Assembly (NCBI GenBank): GCA_018613035.1
Contig: JAGGRA010000007.1
Span: 1 to 41,824 of the forward strand
DNA: 41,824 bases
Reading direction: 5' to 3'
From: Pseudomonas sp. ISL-84
Lineage (GTDB): Bacteria; Bacillota; Bacilli; Bacillales; Cytobacillaceae
The notes beneath the pieces were generated by a model. That model was given only the letters and a program-made list of their open reading frames with translations, was not told the DNA's origin and did no database searches. Position numbers and translations under genes: made by a program. Every line of letters starts with the position of its first letter. Positions within the stretch are counted from its first letter, which is position 1. Shown here in pieces: positions 22,850 to 30,765 of this stretch.

Positions 22850-24085
22850 ATGTTTTTTGTAAATGATCAGTACTATACGCTGGATGATCTTGAGAGACAA
22901 TATACGGTATTTGAAAGTTTTCCGCATTTGAAAGATTGCCGGAATAGGAGATTGGCTGTTTGTTTGCCGGATGCTTTTCAATGGCTTGCACTCTGTTTAT
23001 TTGTACGAAAAAAAGGTGGATCCATTGTACCTATTCATCCTTCTGTACCGAAAGAAGGTGCCATCCGGATGGCGAGCAAGGCAGGAAGCCATTTTCTCCT
23101 TTATGAGAATATCCACTTACCAATCCACTTGTCACAGCAAATAAATGACAAGGAGGGTGTGCTGGTGCAAATGAGTTCAGGTACGACCGGGGATCCTAAG
23201 TGCATTGAACGCACGTGGGACTCGATTGAGAACGAGCTTGAAAGCTATGTTTCGGTCTTGCCGGCTGATTATCAGACAACTTCGGTCGTTGCCTGTCCGA
23301 TTACCCACTCCTATGGCTTGATCTGCGGGGTGTTTGCATGCTTAAGGCGTGGATCAGAACCGGTCATTCTGACGAACATGAATCCTAAGTATGTGCTGAA
23401 AAAGCTGAAGGAACATCCCAAGCATATTCTTTACGGAGCTCCTGCACTGCTGCATACTTTAACGCGCCTAATGCGTAATGGGCAGCGGTTTGAGGCCGTG
23501 ATGACATCAGGTACGCTCATGCCTGCAGGCTGGATGGAATCATTAAAGAAGGTTTCAAATCGAGTGCTTCAGCAATATGGCTGTTCTGAAGCGGGATGTG
23601 TGGCCATTCATCCGGATGTGAGTGACACACGTGAAATGGGCTATCCGCTTCCGCACGTTAAAGTGGAGGCCGGGAGCATCCAAAATCCTGGTGAAATTAT
23701 CATTCATGATTCGGAAAAAACAATTTATACAAAAGATCTTGGCTATATAGAAAATGGTGTTCTGACATTTCTGGCAAGAATGGATGACACCATTAATGTA
23801 GCAGGTTTGAACGTTTATCCGCAGGAAGTAGAAGACGTCCTGATGGAAGAACCAAGAATTATAGAGGCAGTTGTTTATAAAAAGGTCCATCCGCTTTCAG
23901 GGGAAAGAGTTTGTGCACAGTATGTCCGCTCCGAATCCATTGATGAACAGGAACTGAGGGAATGGTGCAGAGAATATCTCGCCCCATACCAAGTTCCAAT
24001 AGAATTTAAGCAGGTGGAAGAGATCGAAAAGCTGCCGAACGGAAAGATCAGCCGGAAAAGGCTGGGGGAAGGAGTGCTGGCATGA
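22850..24085 (+). CDS. asbC: AsbC, 3,4-dihydroxybenzoate-activating adenylate-forming ligase
   Basis: A 411-residue adenylation enzyme, the length remembered for AsbC. It activates 3,4-dihydroxybenzoate with ATP and loads it on the carrier protein AsbD. Core motifs: MSSGTTGDPK near residues 107-116 (phosphate loop), YGCSEAG near 242, TKDLGY near 293, GLNVYPQEVEDVL near 319-331, and LPNGKISRKRL near 395 with the catalytic Lys. It is shorter than typical AMP ligases because the N-terminal domain is reduced. It overlaps asbD by four bases (ATGA). Confidence 0.94.
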   Translation: MFFVNDQYYTLDDLERQYTVFESFPHLKDCRNRRLAVCLPDAFQWLALCLFVRKKGGSIVPIHPSVPKEGAIRMASKAGSHFLLYENIHLPIHLSQQINDKEGVLVQMSSGTTGDPKCIERTWDSIENELESYVSVLPADYQTTSVVACPITHSYGLICGVFACLRRGSEPVILTNMNPKYVLKKLKEHPKHILYGAPALLHTLTRLMRNGQRFEAVMTSGTLMPAGWMESLKKVSNRVLQQYGCSEAGCVAIHPDVSDTREMGYPLPHVKVEAGSIQNPGEIIIHDSEKTIYTKDLGYIENGVLTFLARMDDTINVAGLNVYPQEVEDVLMEEPRIIEAVVYKKVHPLSGERVCAQYVRSESIDEQELREWCREYLAPYQVPIEFKQVEEIEKLPNGKISRKRLGEGVLA

Positions 24086-24360
24086 TAAGACAAGAGATCT
24101 TACAGGTAATCTATGACATTTTACAGCATCAATTAGAGCTTCCTTCCATGGAGTCTTTCCATGAAGATGCGCGTTTAAATGAGGACTTGTATATGGACTC
24201 TATTATGATTCTGCAGCTGATCCTTCACCTGGAAGTAGATTTGGGCTTCGATATTCCGGATGAAATGCTTGTACCAAAAGATTTCAGGACGGTAGGAAGC
24301 TTGGCTGATTTTTTGGAGCGCCAGCAGGAGCCAGCTGCAGCGGAGGGATCTTATGATTAA
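24082..24360 (+). CDS. asbD: AsbD, aryl carrier protein of petrobactin synthesis
   Basis: A 92-residue carrier protein. The phosphopantetheine attachment Ser is residue 40 in LYMDSIMILQL, the usual DS motif in an otherwise acidic four-helix fold. AsbC loads 3,4-dihydroxybenzoate on it and AsbE takes the acyl group from it. A phosphopantetheinyl transferase is needed, but none is encoded in the window. It overlaps asbC by four bases and asbE by eight. Confidence 0.93.
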   Translation: MIRQEILQVIYDILQHQLELPSMESFHEDARLNEDLYMDSIMILQLILHLEVDLGFDIPDEMLVPKDFRTVGSLADFLERQQEPAAAEGSYD

Positions 24361-25336
24361 AGTTCATTGCTTTGTAAGCTGTGTGTGTGAAGCAGTCAAA
24401 AAGACAGAAGGTACCGATCACCGACCGTATTACTTCGGAGTATGGGATGCCGATTTCGATGTGCTTGAAAATGGAGTGTTAACGTATCATTCCAAGCGAA
24501 TCGACCATGATTTTTTTCACCAGTGGTATGAAATGCTCTATGGCATCAAGCTTCATAAATGGTACGACGAAAAGCAAAGCAAGCAGGAAAATATGGAGGA
24601 AATGCTGAGATTGCTGGAAAGCAAGAAGCCCCATCAATATTTAATGGTGATGCTGGATCTGTCAAAGCTTCCTGAAAGGGAAAATAAATTTCATCAAAGC
24701 CCATTTCCCCATTATGTAATGCTGGAAATGACGGAAAACGAAGAAGAATGGTTTATGTATGATCCGGACTTTCGCTGGGAAGGAGTTATTCCAAAAGACC
24801 GGATACTGGCTGCCATTGAGGATCCTTCTGCTGAAGGCGGCTATTTCTTTGATGCATCGGCTATTATTCCGCCATCTGCAGAAACGGTTGAAGCGTATTT
24901 TAACACATGCATCAAGCATGACTGCAACCCGATGACAGATGCTGTCGCAAAGATCATCGAGCTTTATGCTGCAGGAGAAGAAAAGTATCCGCTGTCAGGA
25001 TTGAGACAGGCTTTAAGGGAATTGCCTGTTCTCGCTATCCGAAAGTACGCATATGAACATGCTTTTGCGTTTTTCTGGGAATCGCTTGGCTATGATGATG
25101 AAGGCTTTGAAGACTGGTGTAATGACATCGAAAGGCTTGTGAATGGCTATACGACGATCCAATACCGGGTCATGAAGCTCGCTATGACCGGAAACATAGA
25201 GATAAAGGACGAAATCACAGCCAAACTTGAGGAACAGAATATCTTGGAATTTAAAATAAAAAGAGGGCTGCAGGAATGCTTTGAAGCCTGGTCCGAACAA
25301 CAGCAAAAGCATAAAATGAAGGAGGCAATTCTATGA
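24353..25336 (+). CDS. asbE: AsbE, dihydroxybenzoyl transferase to spermidine
   Basis: A 327-residue protein with the length and operon place of AsbE, which moves 3,4-dihydroxybenzoate from AsbD to a primary amine of spermidine or of a spermidinyl-citrate. An N-terminal MIKVHCFVSCVCEAVKKTEGTDHRPYYFG, split by no known catalytic signature I can name, precedes a mostly helical C-terminal half with YPLSGLRQALRELPVLAIRKYAYEH. Assignment rests on order, length and neighbours rather than on a motif. The start overlaps asbD by eight bases, and the ribosome binding site GGAGGG lies inside the asbD gene. Confidence 0.9.
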   Translation: MIKVHCFVSCVCEAVKKTEGTDHRPYYFGVWDADFDVLENGVLTYHSKRIDHDFFHQWYEMLYGIKLHKWYDEKQSKQENMEEMLRLLESKKPHQYLMVMLDLSKLPERENKFHQSPFPHYVMLEMTENEEEWFMYDPDFRWEGVIPKDRILAAIEDPSAEGGYFFDASAIIPPSAETVEAYFNTCIKHDCNPMTDAVAKIIELYAAGEEKYPLSGLRQALRELPVLAIRKYAYEHAFAFFWESLGYDDEGFEDWCNDIERLVNGYTTIQYRVMKLAMTGNIEIKDEITAKLEEQNILEFKIKRGLQECFEAWSEQQQKHKMKEAIL

Positions 25337-26160
25337 AACTCTCTCTTTGCACCATCTCATTTCGCCACCATCTTCAGTCCATTGACCAAATTGCCCACTG
25401 GGCCCAAAATCATGGGTTCCAAGGGATTGAACTATGGGGTGTTCATGCTAAAAATCTGGCGGAAGATATCCATTATGGAAGTGAGTGGCTGAGCTCCTAC
25501 GATCTGGAAACGAGCATGCTGAGTGATTATTTGCCGCTGGATGCGCCTATTCCTGTATTAATAGCGGAAATGAATGAGCTTTGCTCGCTGGCTCATCGAT
25601 GGGGAACGAATAAAATACGGACGTTTGCGGGAAGCAAAGGCAGTGCGGATATCAGCAGATTGGAGCGAATCGAACTTGTTTCCCGCATGAAGATGCTCTG
25701 CAAAATGGCTGAAGCTGAAGGACAGCAAATTCTTGTGGAGACGCATCCGAATACCCTAACAGACAACCCGTCTTCCACTCTTCAGCTGCTTGAAGAAACA
25801 GACCATCCTGCACTTCGGGTCAATTTTGATGTCCTTCATATATGGGAATCAGGTGTGGATCCAATCTATGCACTAAAACAACTGAGGCCATATGTCTCAC
25901 ATTTCCATTTTAAAAATATTGAATCACGTTCCCAGCTTGACGTGTTTGCTCCTAATAATGTGTATGCAGCAGCCGGAAGCAGGGAAGGAATGGTTTCATT
26001 ATTTGAAGGTGCCGTAGACTACCGGATGCTTTTAAGAGAAGCAGCCGAAATGATTGAGATGGAAGCTTCACTGGAGTGGTTTGGGCCGAATGTGAAAGAC
26101 ATATTGGCAAAAGACAGCAGGGAGATTAAGAAAGTTCTTCAGCTTGAAGAAGCGAAGTAG
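25333..26160 (+). CDS. asbF: AsbF, 3-dehydroshikimate dehydratase
   Basis: A 275-residue TIM-barrel protein of the AP-endonuclease-2/xylose-isomerase-like family. It converts 3-dehydroshikimate to 3,4-dihydroxybenzoate, the aryl unit of petrobactin. Metal-site residues occupy family places: Glu136 in LVETHPN, Asp166 and His169 in NFDVLHIW, His192 in HFHFKN and Glu248 in LEWFGPN. It ends the asb operon, overlapping asbE by four bases (ATGA). A 22-base palindrome and a terminator follow. The full six-gene set implies that the strain can make petrobactin without genes elsewhere, apart from spermidine, citrate and shikimate supply and a phosphopantetheinyl transferase. Confidence 0.94.
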   Translation: MKLSLCTISFRHHLQSIDQIAHWAQNHGFQGIELWGVHAKNLAEDIHYGSEWLSSYDLETSMLSDYLPLDAPIPVLIAEMNELCSLAHRWGTNKIRTFAGSKGSADISRLERIELVSRMKMLCKMAEAEGQQILVETHPNTLTDNPSSTLQLLEETDHPALRVNFDVLHIWESGVDPIYALKQLRPYVSHFHFKNIESRSQLDVFAPNNVYAAAGSREGMVSLFEGAVDYRMLLREAAEMIEMEASLEWFGPNVKDILAKDSREIKKVLQLEEAK

Positions 26161-26182
26161 ATAACTGTTTAGAAAGAAAAAA

Positions 26183-26204
26183 TTCAATCAAACGTTTGAT
26201 TGAA
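26183..26204. repeat. 22-base perfect palindrome, copy 2 of TCAATCAAACGTTTGATTGA
   Basis: The 20-base core of 3542-3561 recurs here exactly and is extended by one T and one A. It lies 23 bases after the asbF stop codon and just before the asb terminator. Both copies sit at the 3' ends of genes. Confidence 0.65.
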
Positions 26205-26211
26205 AGGGGAT

Positions 26212-26257
26212 AGACGCAGTGCTGATGCGGATGGACGCATGTAGCTGCGTCTTTTTG
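26212..26257 (+). terminator. Terminator of the asb operon
   Basis: AGACGCAG (26212-26219) pairs with CTGCGTCT (26245-26252). An inner stem is formed by ATGCG (26225-26229) and CGCAT (26236-26240). T residues follow. Confidence 0.85.
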
Positions 26258-26289
26258 ATGAAAATTAATTGATGGATGATTATGGAGGG

Positions 26290-26514
26290 TTAATGGCTGC
26301 TGATTGCTTTTTCTATCGCAGCGGCGGCAGAATCAATGGTAGGATAGGATTCTGACTTTAAGGTTTCTGTATAGGTAATCTCAAATGAATGAGACTCTTT
26401 CAAATAACAGACAGTCAAAACCTGAGAATGGTTTTTAGAAAAGCTTTGGGTTATTTGGCTATCACAAAAATATTTTAACGTTTCAAGCATGTTTTTCGTT
26501 TGATCAAATGGCAT
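26290..26514 (-). CDS. Small protein, possibly YkuJ-like (DUF1797)
   Basis: A 74-residue soluble protein from ATG 26514, preceded by GGAGGCTGGG on the minus strand; a frame to 26559 lacks such a site. The middle and end, LTVCYLKESHSFEITYTET, SESYPTIDSAAAAIEKAI, recall B. subtilis YkuJ (FEL, YPFD, then an amphipathic helix), so a DUF1797-like fold is possible. I would not go further on function. It is monocistronic and points toward the asb terminator. Confidence 0.6.
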   Translation of the reverse strand: MPFDQTKNMLETLKYFCDSQITQSFSKNHSQVLTVCYLKESHSFEITYTETLKSESYPTIDSAAAAIEKAISSH

Positions 26515-26641
26515 AGTTCCCAGCCTCCTTTTTTGTAACCAGGAAGATCTTAATTCCATTATAAGGAATCTACTTGTTGTTTAAAATGGATAATTTGTCA
26601 TATTTTATCACAAAAACCAAGAAAGAATCGTAGAGTAGTGA

Positions 26642-26670
26642 TTGACTGCAGGCTACTCCCCGATTATTAT
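26642..26670 (+). promoter_or_regulatory. Sigma-A promoter of the SDR/ArsR operon
   Basis: TTGACT (26642-26647), a 17-base spacer, TATTAT (26665-26670). The operator repeats begin at the next base. Confidence 0.75.
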
Positions 26671-26697
26671 ATGTTTAAACGCTTAAACATTTAAACG
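26671..26697 (+). promoter_or_regulatory. Operator: inverted repeat and three 8-base-phased TTAAAC repeats
   Basis: ATGTTTAA-ACGC-TTAAACAT (26671-26690) is a perfect inverted repeat with a four-base centre. TTAAAC occurs three times in direct order with a period of eight bases (starting at 26675, 26683 and 26691). It starts at the end of the -10 element, so binding would block transcription. The likely regulator is the ArsR-family protein encoded second in this operon. Confidence 0.65.
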
Positions 26698-26720
26698 TAA
26701 TGAACTGGAGGCTATTATAA

Positions 26721-27485
26721 ATGGCAAAAACAGCATTGATAACAGGAGCAACAAGCGGATTGGGGCTTGAATTTGTTAAGCTATTCGCGAAAGATGGCTT
26801 CAATTTGGTTTTGGTTGCAAGAAATGAACAAAAGCTTATGGAAGTAAAAGAGGCGTTTAATCATATAGAAGTAACAATTATTTCAAAAGATTTAAGTGTT
26901 CCGGGGGCTGCTAGAGAAGTCTATGACGAAATTGGAAAAAGGAATATAAGCATTGATGTACTGGTGAATAATGCTGGATTTGGCCTGATGGGGAATTTTG
27001 ATGAATTGGACTTGCAAAAACAGATAAATATGATTCAATTAAATATAACTGCATTGACAGAGTTAACCTGTTACTTTCTTCCGGCAATGAAGGAGAGGAA
27101 CAGCGGAAGAATACTAAATGTAGCAAGTACCGCCGCTTTTCAGCCTGGTCCGCTCATGGCTGTCTATTATGCGACAAAAGCTTACGTTCTATCTTTCTCA
27201 GAAGCGCTGGTGGAAGAGCTATCCGATTATGCTATAACGGTTACGACGCTTTGCCCGGGTGCAACGAAAACAAACTTTGGTTCAGTGGCTAGTGTGGAAG
27301 GAACGAAAATGTTCAGTCGTTCCATGCCAGCTGATGTTGTAGCTAAATTGGGATATGAGGGGTTAATGAGCGGAAAGCGGGTCCTGATTACAGGAGGCAT
27401 TAATAAAATTGGGGCACTAAGTGCAAAGTTTTTACCAAGAAGTGTGGCAGCTAAAGTTGCCAAGTATGTAGCAGGAGAAAAATGA
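26721..27485 (+). CDS. Short-chain dehydrogenase/reductase of the YqjQ-like class
   Basis: A 254-residue classical SDR: TGATSGLGLEFVK (residues 8-20, NAD(P) site), NNAG (about 85-88), catalytic Ser in LNVASTAAF (about 135) and YxxxK in YYATKAYVLSFSE (about 151-155). Arg39 in LVARNEQKL after strand two suggests NADP(H). The substrate is unknown. It is co-transcribed with an ArsR-type repressor behind a sigma-A promoter and operator, so it probably answers a small-molecule inducer. The ribosome binding site is CTGGAGG. Confidence 0.85.
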   Translation: MAKTALITGATSGLGLEFVKLFAKDGFNLVLVARNEQKLMEVKEAFNHIEVTIISKDLSVPGAAREVYDEIGKRNISIDVLVNNAGFGLMGNFDELDLQKQINMIQLNITALTELTCYFLPAMKERNSGRILNVASTAAFQPGPLMAVYYATKAYVLSFSEALVEELSDYAITVTTLCPGATKTNFGSVASVEGTKMFSRSMPADVVAKLGYEGLMSGKRVLITGGINKIGALSAKFLPRSVAAKVAKYVAGEK

Positions 27486-27517
27486 TTTCTTGCTGTGGGA
27501 TAGAGGGGGAGAATAAC

Positions 27518-27823
27518 ATGTCACAAAAAGCCATCGATGTATTCAGGGCATGTATCCCATTGTTTCATGCCTTAAGTGATCCGGCTAGGCAGGATATCAT
27601 TTTATTGCTGGCAGAGAAGGAACCGCTTAGTGTAAATGAAATTGCTGAGCAATCCAATTTGTCCCGTCCGGCCATCTCTCATCATTTAAAAATCATGCGT
27701 GACAATAACCTTGTAAAAATTGAACAGAAAGGGACTCAGCGGTATTACACTTTATCATTAGACCAGAGTGTAAACCAATTAAAGCAGCTGATCCAGATTG
27801 TTGAGAGCGAGTGTATTTTATAG
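27518..27823 (+). CDS. ArsR/SmtB-family winged-helix repressor
   Basis: A 101-residue regulator from ATG 27518, preceded by GAGGGGGAG; an alternative start at 27482 would overlap the SDR stop codon (ATGA). The helix-turn-helix is LSVNEIAEQSNLSRPAISHHLKIMRDNNLV, and the wing IEQKGTQRYYTLSL follows. The metal motif ELCVCDL of ArsR/SmtB metal sensors is absent. Only two Cys residues, at the ends, remain, so the signal is probably not a classic metal. It likely represses its own operon through the TTAAAC repeats at 26671-26697. Confidence 0.85.
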   Translation: MSQKAIDVFRACIPLFHALSDPARQDIILLLAEKEPLSVNEIAEQSNLSRPAISHHLKIMRDNNLVKIEQKGTQRYYTLSLDQSVNQLKQLIQIVESECIL

Positions 27824-27935
27824 CTTGCTCTTTTTTGTTCGCATACTATTTGCTGGCAGAAAAGGGAGCTGCCCATAAACACGGGAATAAGGAAAAGTGG
27901 TTTACTCAGTTCAGACTAGCTTTTTAAACGGAAAA

Positions 27936-27958
27936 GGCCAGTCTCTGATAGACTGGCT
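27936..27958 (-). terminator. Terminator of the BmrA-like gene
   Basis: On the minus strand, AGCCAGTC-TATCAG-AGACTGGCC with TTTTCC following. It may also stop the ArsR transcript arriving from the other side. Confidence 0.7.
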
Positions 27959-27963
27959 CCTTA

Positions 27964-29697
27964 TTATGCAAGCTGCTGCTCCGCAAACTCGCGGTATAGT
28001 GAATGTGATTGCGCCAATTCATAATGAGTACCGATGCCTGTGATCCGGCCGTTTTCGATAAAGACAATTTTATCAGCATTAACGATGGTGGAAAGGCGGT
28101 GGGCGATGACAAAGGTTGTCCGGCCTTCCATTAAGCGGGTCAGTGCCTGCTGGACGATGCTTTCTGACTGGCTGTCGAGGCTTGCGGTTGCTTCGTCCAT
28201 CATTAAAATTTTAGGGTCACGCAAGAATGCGCGGGCAATCGCGATTCGCTGACGCTGTCCTCCTGAAAGCTTCACACCCCGTTCGCCAACTTCTGTATCA
28301 AGCCCTTTCGGAAAGGCTTCGATAAATTGATCCGCGTAAGCCATTTTTGCGACTTTCCATAAACGATCATCCGGGATGCTTTCTTTATTTTCCAGCCCAT
28401 AGCATAAATTCTCACGGAGGGTTCCTGCCATCATGGCGCTTTCCTGTGACACATAGCCGATTTGGCTGCGCAAGGAATTAAGAGAAATCTGCCGGATCGG
28501 AGTGTCGCCAATTTTAATTTCTCCGGCAGTTGGTTCGTAAAATCGTTCCAGCAATCCAAACATCGTCGTTTTTCCGCCGCCGCTTGGTCCTGCAAAAGCA
28601 ATCATTTGGCCAGGCTGAGCTTCCAGTGAGACGTTTTCGAGGACGGGCTCCTCTTCACTGTAGGAAAAAGATACATTTTCAATGGTTATAGGCAGGCTGC
28701 TAATATCCATTACAATGCCATCCTGTCCTTCCTCCAGCGGCTGCTCGAGAATCTCGATAATCCGCTCGGTTGCTCCCTTGGCTTTTTGCAGCTGGGTAAA
28801 GAACATCGCGAACGAAGTGATTGGCATAATGATCTGGAACAAATAGAGCAAAAAGGCAACAAGAGAGCCGGTGGACATTGTTCCGCCCGCGACACGCATG
28901 CCTCCATAAGCAATAATCATGACAATGACAACCATCATGATCAGGTACATTGCCGGTCCGATCATCGCAAAAATGCGCGCTTCCCTTAATCCGAAACCAA
29001 GTAGTTTATCAATGCCGCCCATGCCTTTTTCTTCTTCAATTTGTTCTGCAGTCGAAGACTTCATTAAGCGAATTTCACTGAGCGTTTGCGTGATATGGCC
29101 GGTAAAAGTGGCCGTCTCATCCTGAAGCCCGCGCGATATCTTTGCCATTTTTCGGCCAAGAGGAATCATAATTGCCAATGTGATTGGAACAGAAATGAGC
29201 ATAAGCAAAGTCATTTTCCAGTCCATCACGAGTAAAATCGCGATCGCACCAATGATGCTAATGATGCCAGTGATAAATTGCGGAAAATGATTGGAAATTA
29301 GGTCCCGAACAATGCTTGTATCATTTATGACCCGGCTAACGGTTTGCCAGCTCGAATGTTTATCAAAATAACGAACCGGCATACGGATCAGCTTGACCCA
29401 CATCCGGTCGCGCAGCCGTGCCACTACTTTCTGGCCGACATAGCTGAGCAGGTAAATAGAAATTCCGCTGATGATGGCTTGAATAATAAAAGCGGCGCCG
29501 ATTCCGATGATGAGCGGAACGCTTAAGGATTCCACAGAAAAACCGTCCACGAGATTTTTTGTCAGCAGCGGGACAACAAGTCCGGTTAGTGTTGTTAAGA
29601 TACTGGCTGCTAACCCGATGATGAGCGCGGTCTTTGGTATTTTTGTTGATAAGATGAGTGAAATGAATGGTTTTAAGCTGGTTTGGTGCTTTTTCAT
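27964..29697 (-). CDS. BmrA-like multidrug ABC exporter (half transporter)
   Basis: A 577-residue type IV ABC exporter with membrane and ATPase domains in one chain, so it works as a homodimer. Six helices span about residues 20-310, with the family stretch VPLLTKNLVDGFSVESLS in the first outer loop. The ATPase has GPSGGGKTT (about 361-369), YVSQESAMMAGTLRENLCYGL, LSGGQRQRIAIARAF, ILMMDEATASLDSQSES and IAHRLSTIV. Sequence and order closely follow B. subtilis BmrA (YvcC), a drug exporter. The ribosome binding site is CAGGAGC. Upstream, an extended TGGTATATAAT probably serves as its -10. Confidence 0.88.
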   Translation of the reverse strand: MKKHQTSLKPFISLILSTKIPKTALIIGLAASILTTLTGLVVPLLTKNLVDGFSVESLSVPLIIGIGAAFIIQAIISGISIYLLSYVGQKVVARLRDRMWVKLIRMPVRYFDKHSSWQTVSRVINDTSIVRDLISNHFPQFITGIISIIGAIAILLVMDWKMTLLMLISVPITLAIMIPLGRKMAKISRGLQDETATFTGHITQTLSEIRLMKSSTAEQIEEEKGMGGIDKLLGFGLREARIFAMIGPAMYLIMMVVIVMIIAYGGMRVAGGTMSTGSLVAFLLYLFQIIMPITSFAMFFTQLQKAKGATERIIEILEQPLEEGQDGIVMDISSLPITIENVSFSYSEEEPVLENVSLEAQPGQMIAFAGPSGGGKTTMFGLLERFYEPTAGEIKIGDTPIRQISLNSLRSQIGYVSQESAMMAGTLRENLCYGLENKESIPDDRLWKVAKMAYADQFIEAFPKGLDTEVGERGVKLSGGQRQRIAIARAFLRDPKILMMDEATASLDSQSESIVQQALTRLMEGRTTFVIAHRLSTIVNADKIVFIENGRITGIGTHYELAQSHSLYREFAEQQLA

Positions 29698-29824
29698 TTG
29701 GGTGCTCCTGTCTTGTGATTATTAAGCTTTCATTATATACCATTAAAACTTCCATTTCCTGCTATGCACCCTTTAGCCCATCCGCTGAATAGGATGTGTT
29801 AAAACCCAAAAAGGATGGATTGCC

Positions 29825-30442
29825 GTGGCGGTTAATTTTCCAGTAGGCATTAGAACGATGACAATCAGCAGCGGGCCGACTAAAGTGGTTTATTATCCAC
29901 GTGTGACCGGGATGCAAAACAAGCAGCTGCAGCATTTTATCAACAGCACGATTGTTAGAGAAAACCGGCAGCTCATTAACGAACAAACAGGAAATATGGA
30001 TACAACGGTAGTGGATTTGTATGGATATTATGAGGTGAAAAATAATCAGCGTGATGTACTGAGCTTGTCTTTGAACAACTATGTATATCATTTTCATGCT
30101 GCTCATGGGATGACGGTTATAAAATCTTTGACGTTTGATCTGCAGAAGGGGACGCAGGTGGCACTGAAGGATTTATTTAAACCGGGAAGCGACTATGTAA
30201 AACGGATTTCAGACTTGATTGCTGTACAGATCAAGGAGCGTGACATCCCGCTCCTGGTGGATTTTACTGCTATTAAGCCGGAGCAGGATTTTTATATTGC
30301 AGACAAAGCGCTGGTCGTCTATTTCCAGCTCTATGAAATCACGCCATATGCTTATGGATTCCCGATGTTCCCAATATCGGGTTATGACTTGCAGGATATT
30401 ATTGATGAGAATGGATCGCTGGGGAGGATGGCGGTGAATTGA
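29825..30442 (+). CDS. DUF3298 domain protein
   Basis: A 205-residue protein from GTG 29825, after AAAAAGGATGG. It has the DUF3298 core: NNYVYHFHAAHGMTVIKSLTFDLQKGTQVALKDLFKPGSDYV (about 81-122), and the end YPYAYGFPMFPISGYDLQDI-type strand pair. DUF3298 is also found as the outer domain of the anti-sigma factor RsiV, which binds lysozyme, but this protein has no transmembrane segment and no signal peptide. It could be an isolated binding domain in the cytosol, or an N-terminal leader may have been lost. No function can be assigned. A terminator follows. Confidence 0.75.
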   Translation: MAVNFPVGIRTMTISSGPTKVVYYPRVTGMQNKQLQHFINSTIVRENRQLINEQTGNMDTTVVDLYGYYEVKNNQRDVLSLSLNNYVYHFHAAHGMTVIKSLTFDLQKGTQVALKDLFKPGSDYVKRISDLIAVQIKERDIPLLVDFTAIKPEQDFYIADKALVVYFQLYEITPYAYGFPMFPISGYDLQDIIDENGSLGRMAVN

Positions 30443-30453
30443 TGGTTGGAGGA

Positions 30454-30482
30454 AGGATGCTGCTGAGGTGGCGTCCTTTTTT
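30454..30482 (+). terminator. Terminator of the DUF3298 gene
   Basis: AGGATGC (30454-30460) pairs with GCGTCCT (30471-30477), one G-T pair, followed by T residues. Confidence 0.75.
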
Positions 30483-30591
30483 GTGTTTTAGGAAAATACA
30501 TGTCTTGAATATGTGAGCAACCTATCCTCATTCGTTAGGATTGCATTATTTGAACATAGACTTGTTTATTAAAAAATTATTAATAAAATAT

Positions 30592-30645
30592 AAAAAAAAC
30601 GTCTGCTTGCCAAGTGTTCCACACATTAAAAAGCAGCGTTTTTTA
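30592..30645. terminator. Terminator-like hairpin with A and T runs on both sides
   Basis: A run, ACG, bulged T, CTGCTT (30603-30608), a 22-base loop, AAGCAG (30631-30636), CGT, then T6. The symmetry suits a two-way terminator that insulates the gut promoter. Confidence 0.6.
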
Positions 30646-30657
30646 TTATAGCAACCG

Positions 30658-30677
30658 TTTTCACTTTTCTGTGAAAA
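30658..30677 (+). promoter_or_regulatory. Palindrome TTTTCAC-N6-GTGAAAA upstream of the gut promoter
   Basis: Arms at 30658-30664 and 30671-30677 are perfect. The site ends about 30 bases upstream of the TATACT -10 candidate, a place typical of an activator site. GutR is a candidate ligand, but this is inference. Confidence 0.4.
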
Positions 30678-30765
30678 AGAGTGTATTAATCTTATCCTTC
30701 CATGTACCTATACTTAAATCATAAATGAAACCGCTTTACATAATGGGTAGTAGGAGGAGAAAAAT

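Larger units (their letters stand above)
30443..30765. other. 323-base gap upstream of the gut operon: terminators, palindrome, weak promoter
   Basis: It holds the terminator of the DUF3298 gene (30454-30482), a second terminator-like hairpin (30592-30645), a 20-base palindrome (30658-30677) and a TATACT -10 candidate (30709-30714). The -35 match (TTAATC) is poor, which suits an activator-dependent promoter. No gene is seen. Confidence 0.6.

Noticed and set aside
29698..29824. Leader peptide attenuator upstream of the BmrA-like gene
   Set aside because: A short frame beginning near 29755 runs into the gene, but no antiterminator/terminator pair is visible in the leader.
30726..30740. cre-like site TGAAACCGCTTTACA upstream of gutF
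   Set aside because: Compared with the CcpA consensus it needs a one-base insertion, and the conserved CA end is out of register. Catabolite control is plausible but not shown by this sequence.
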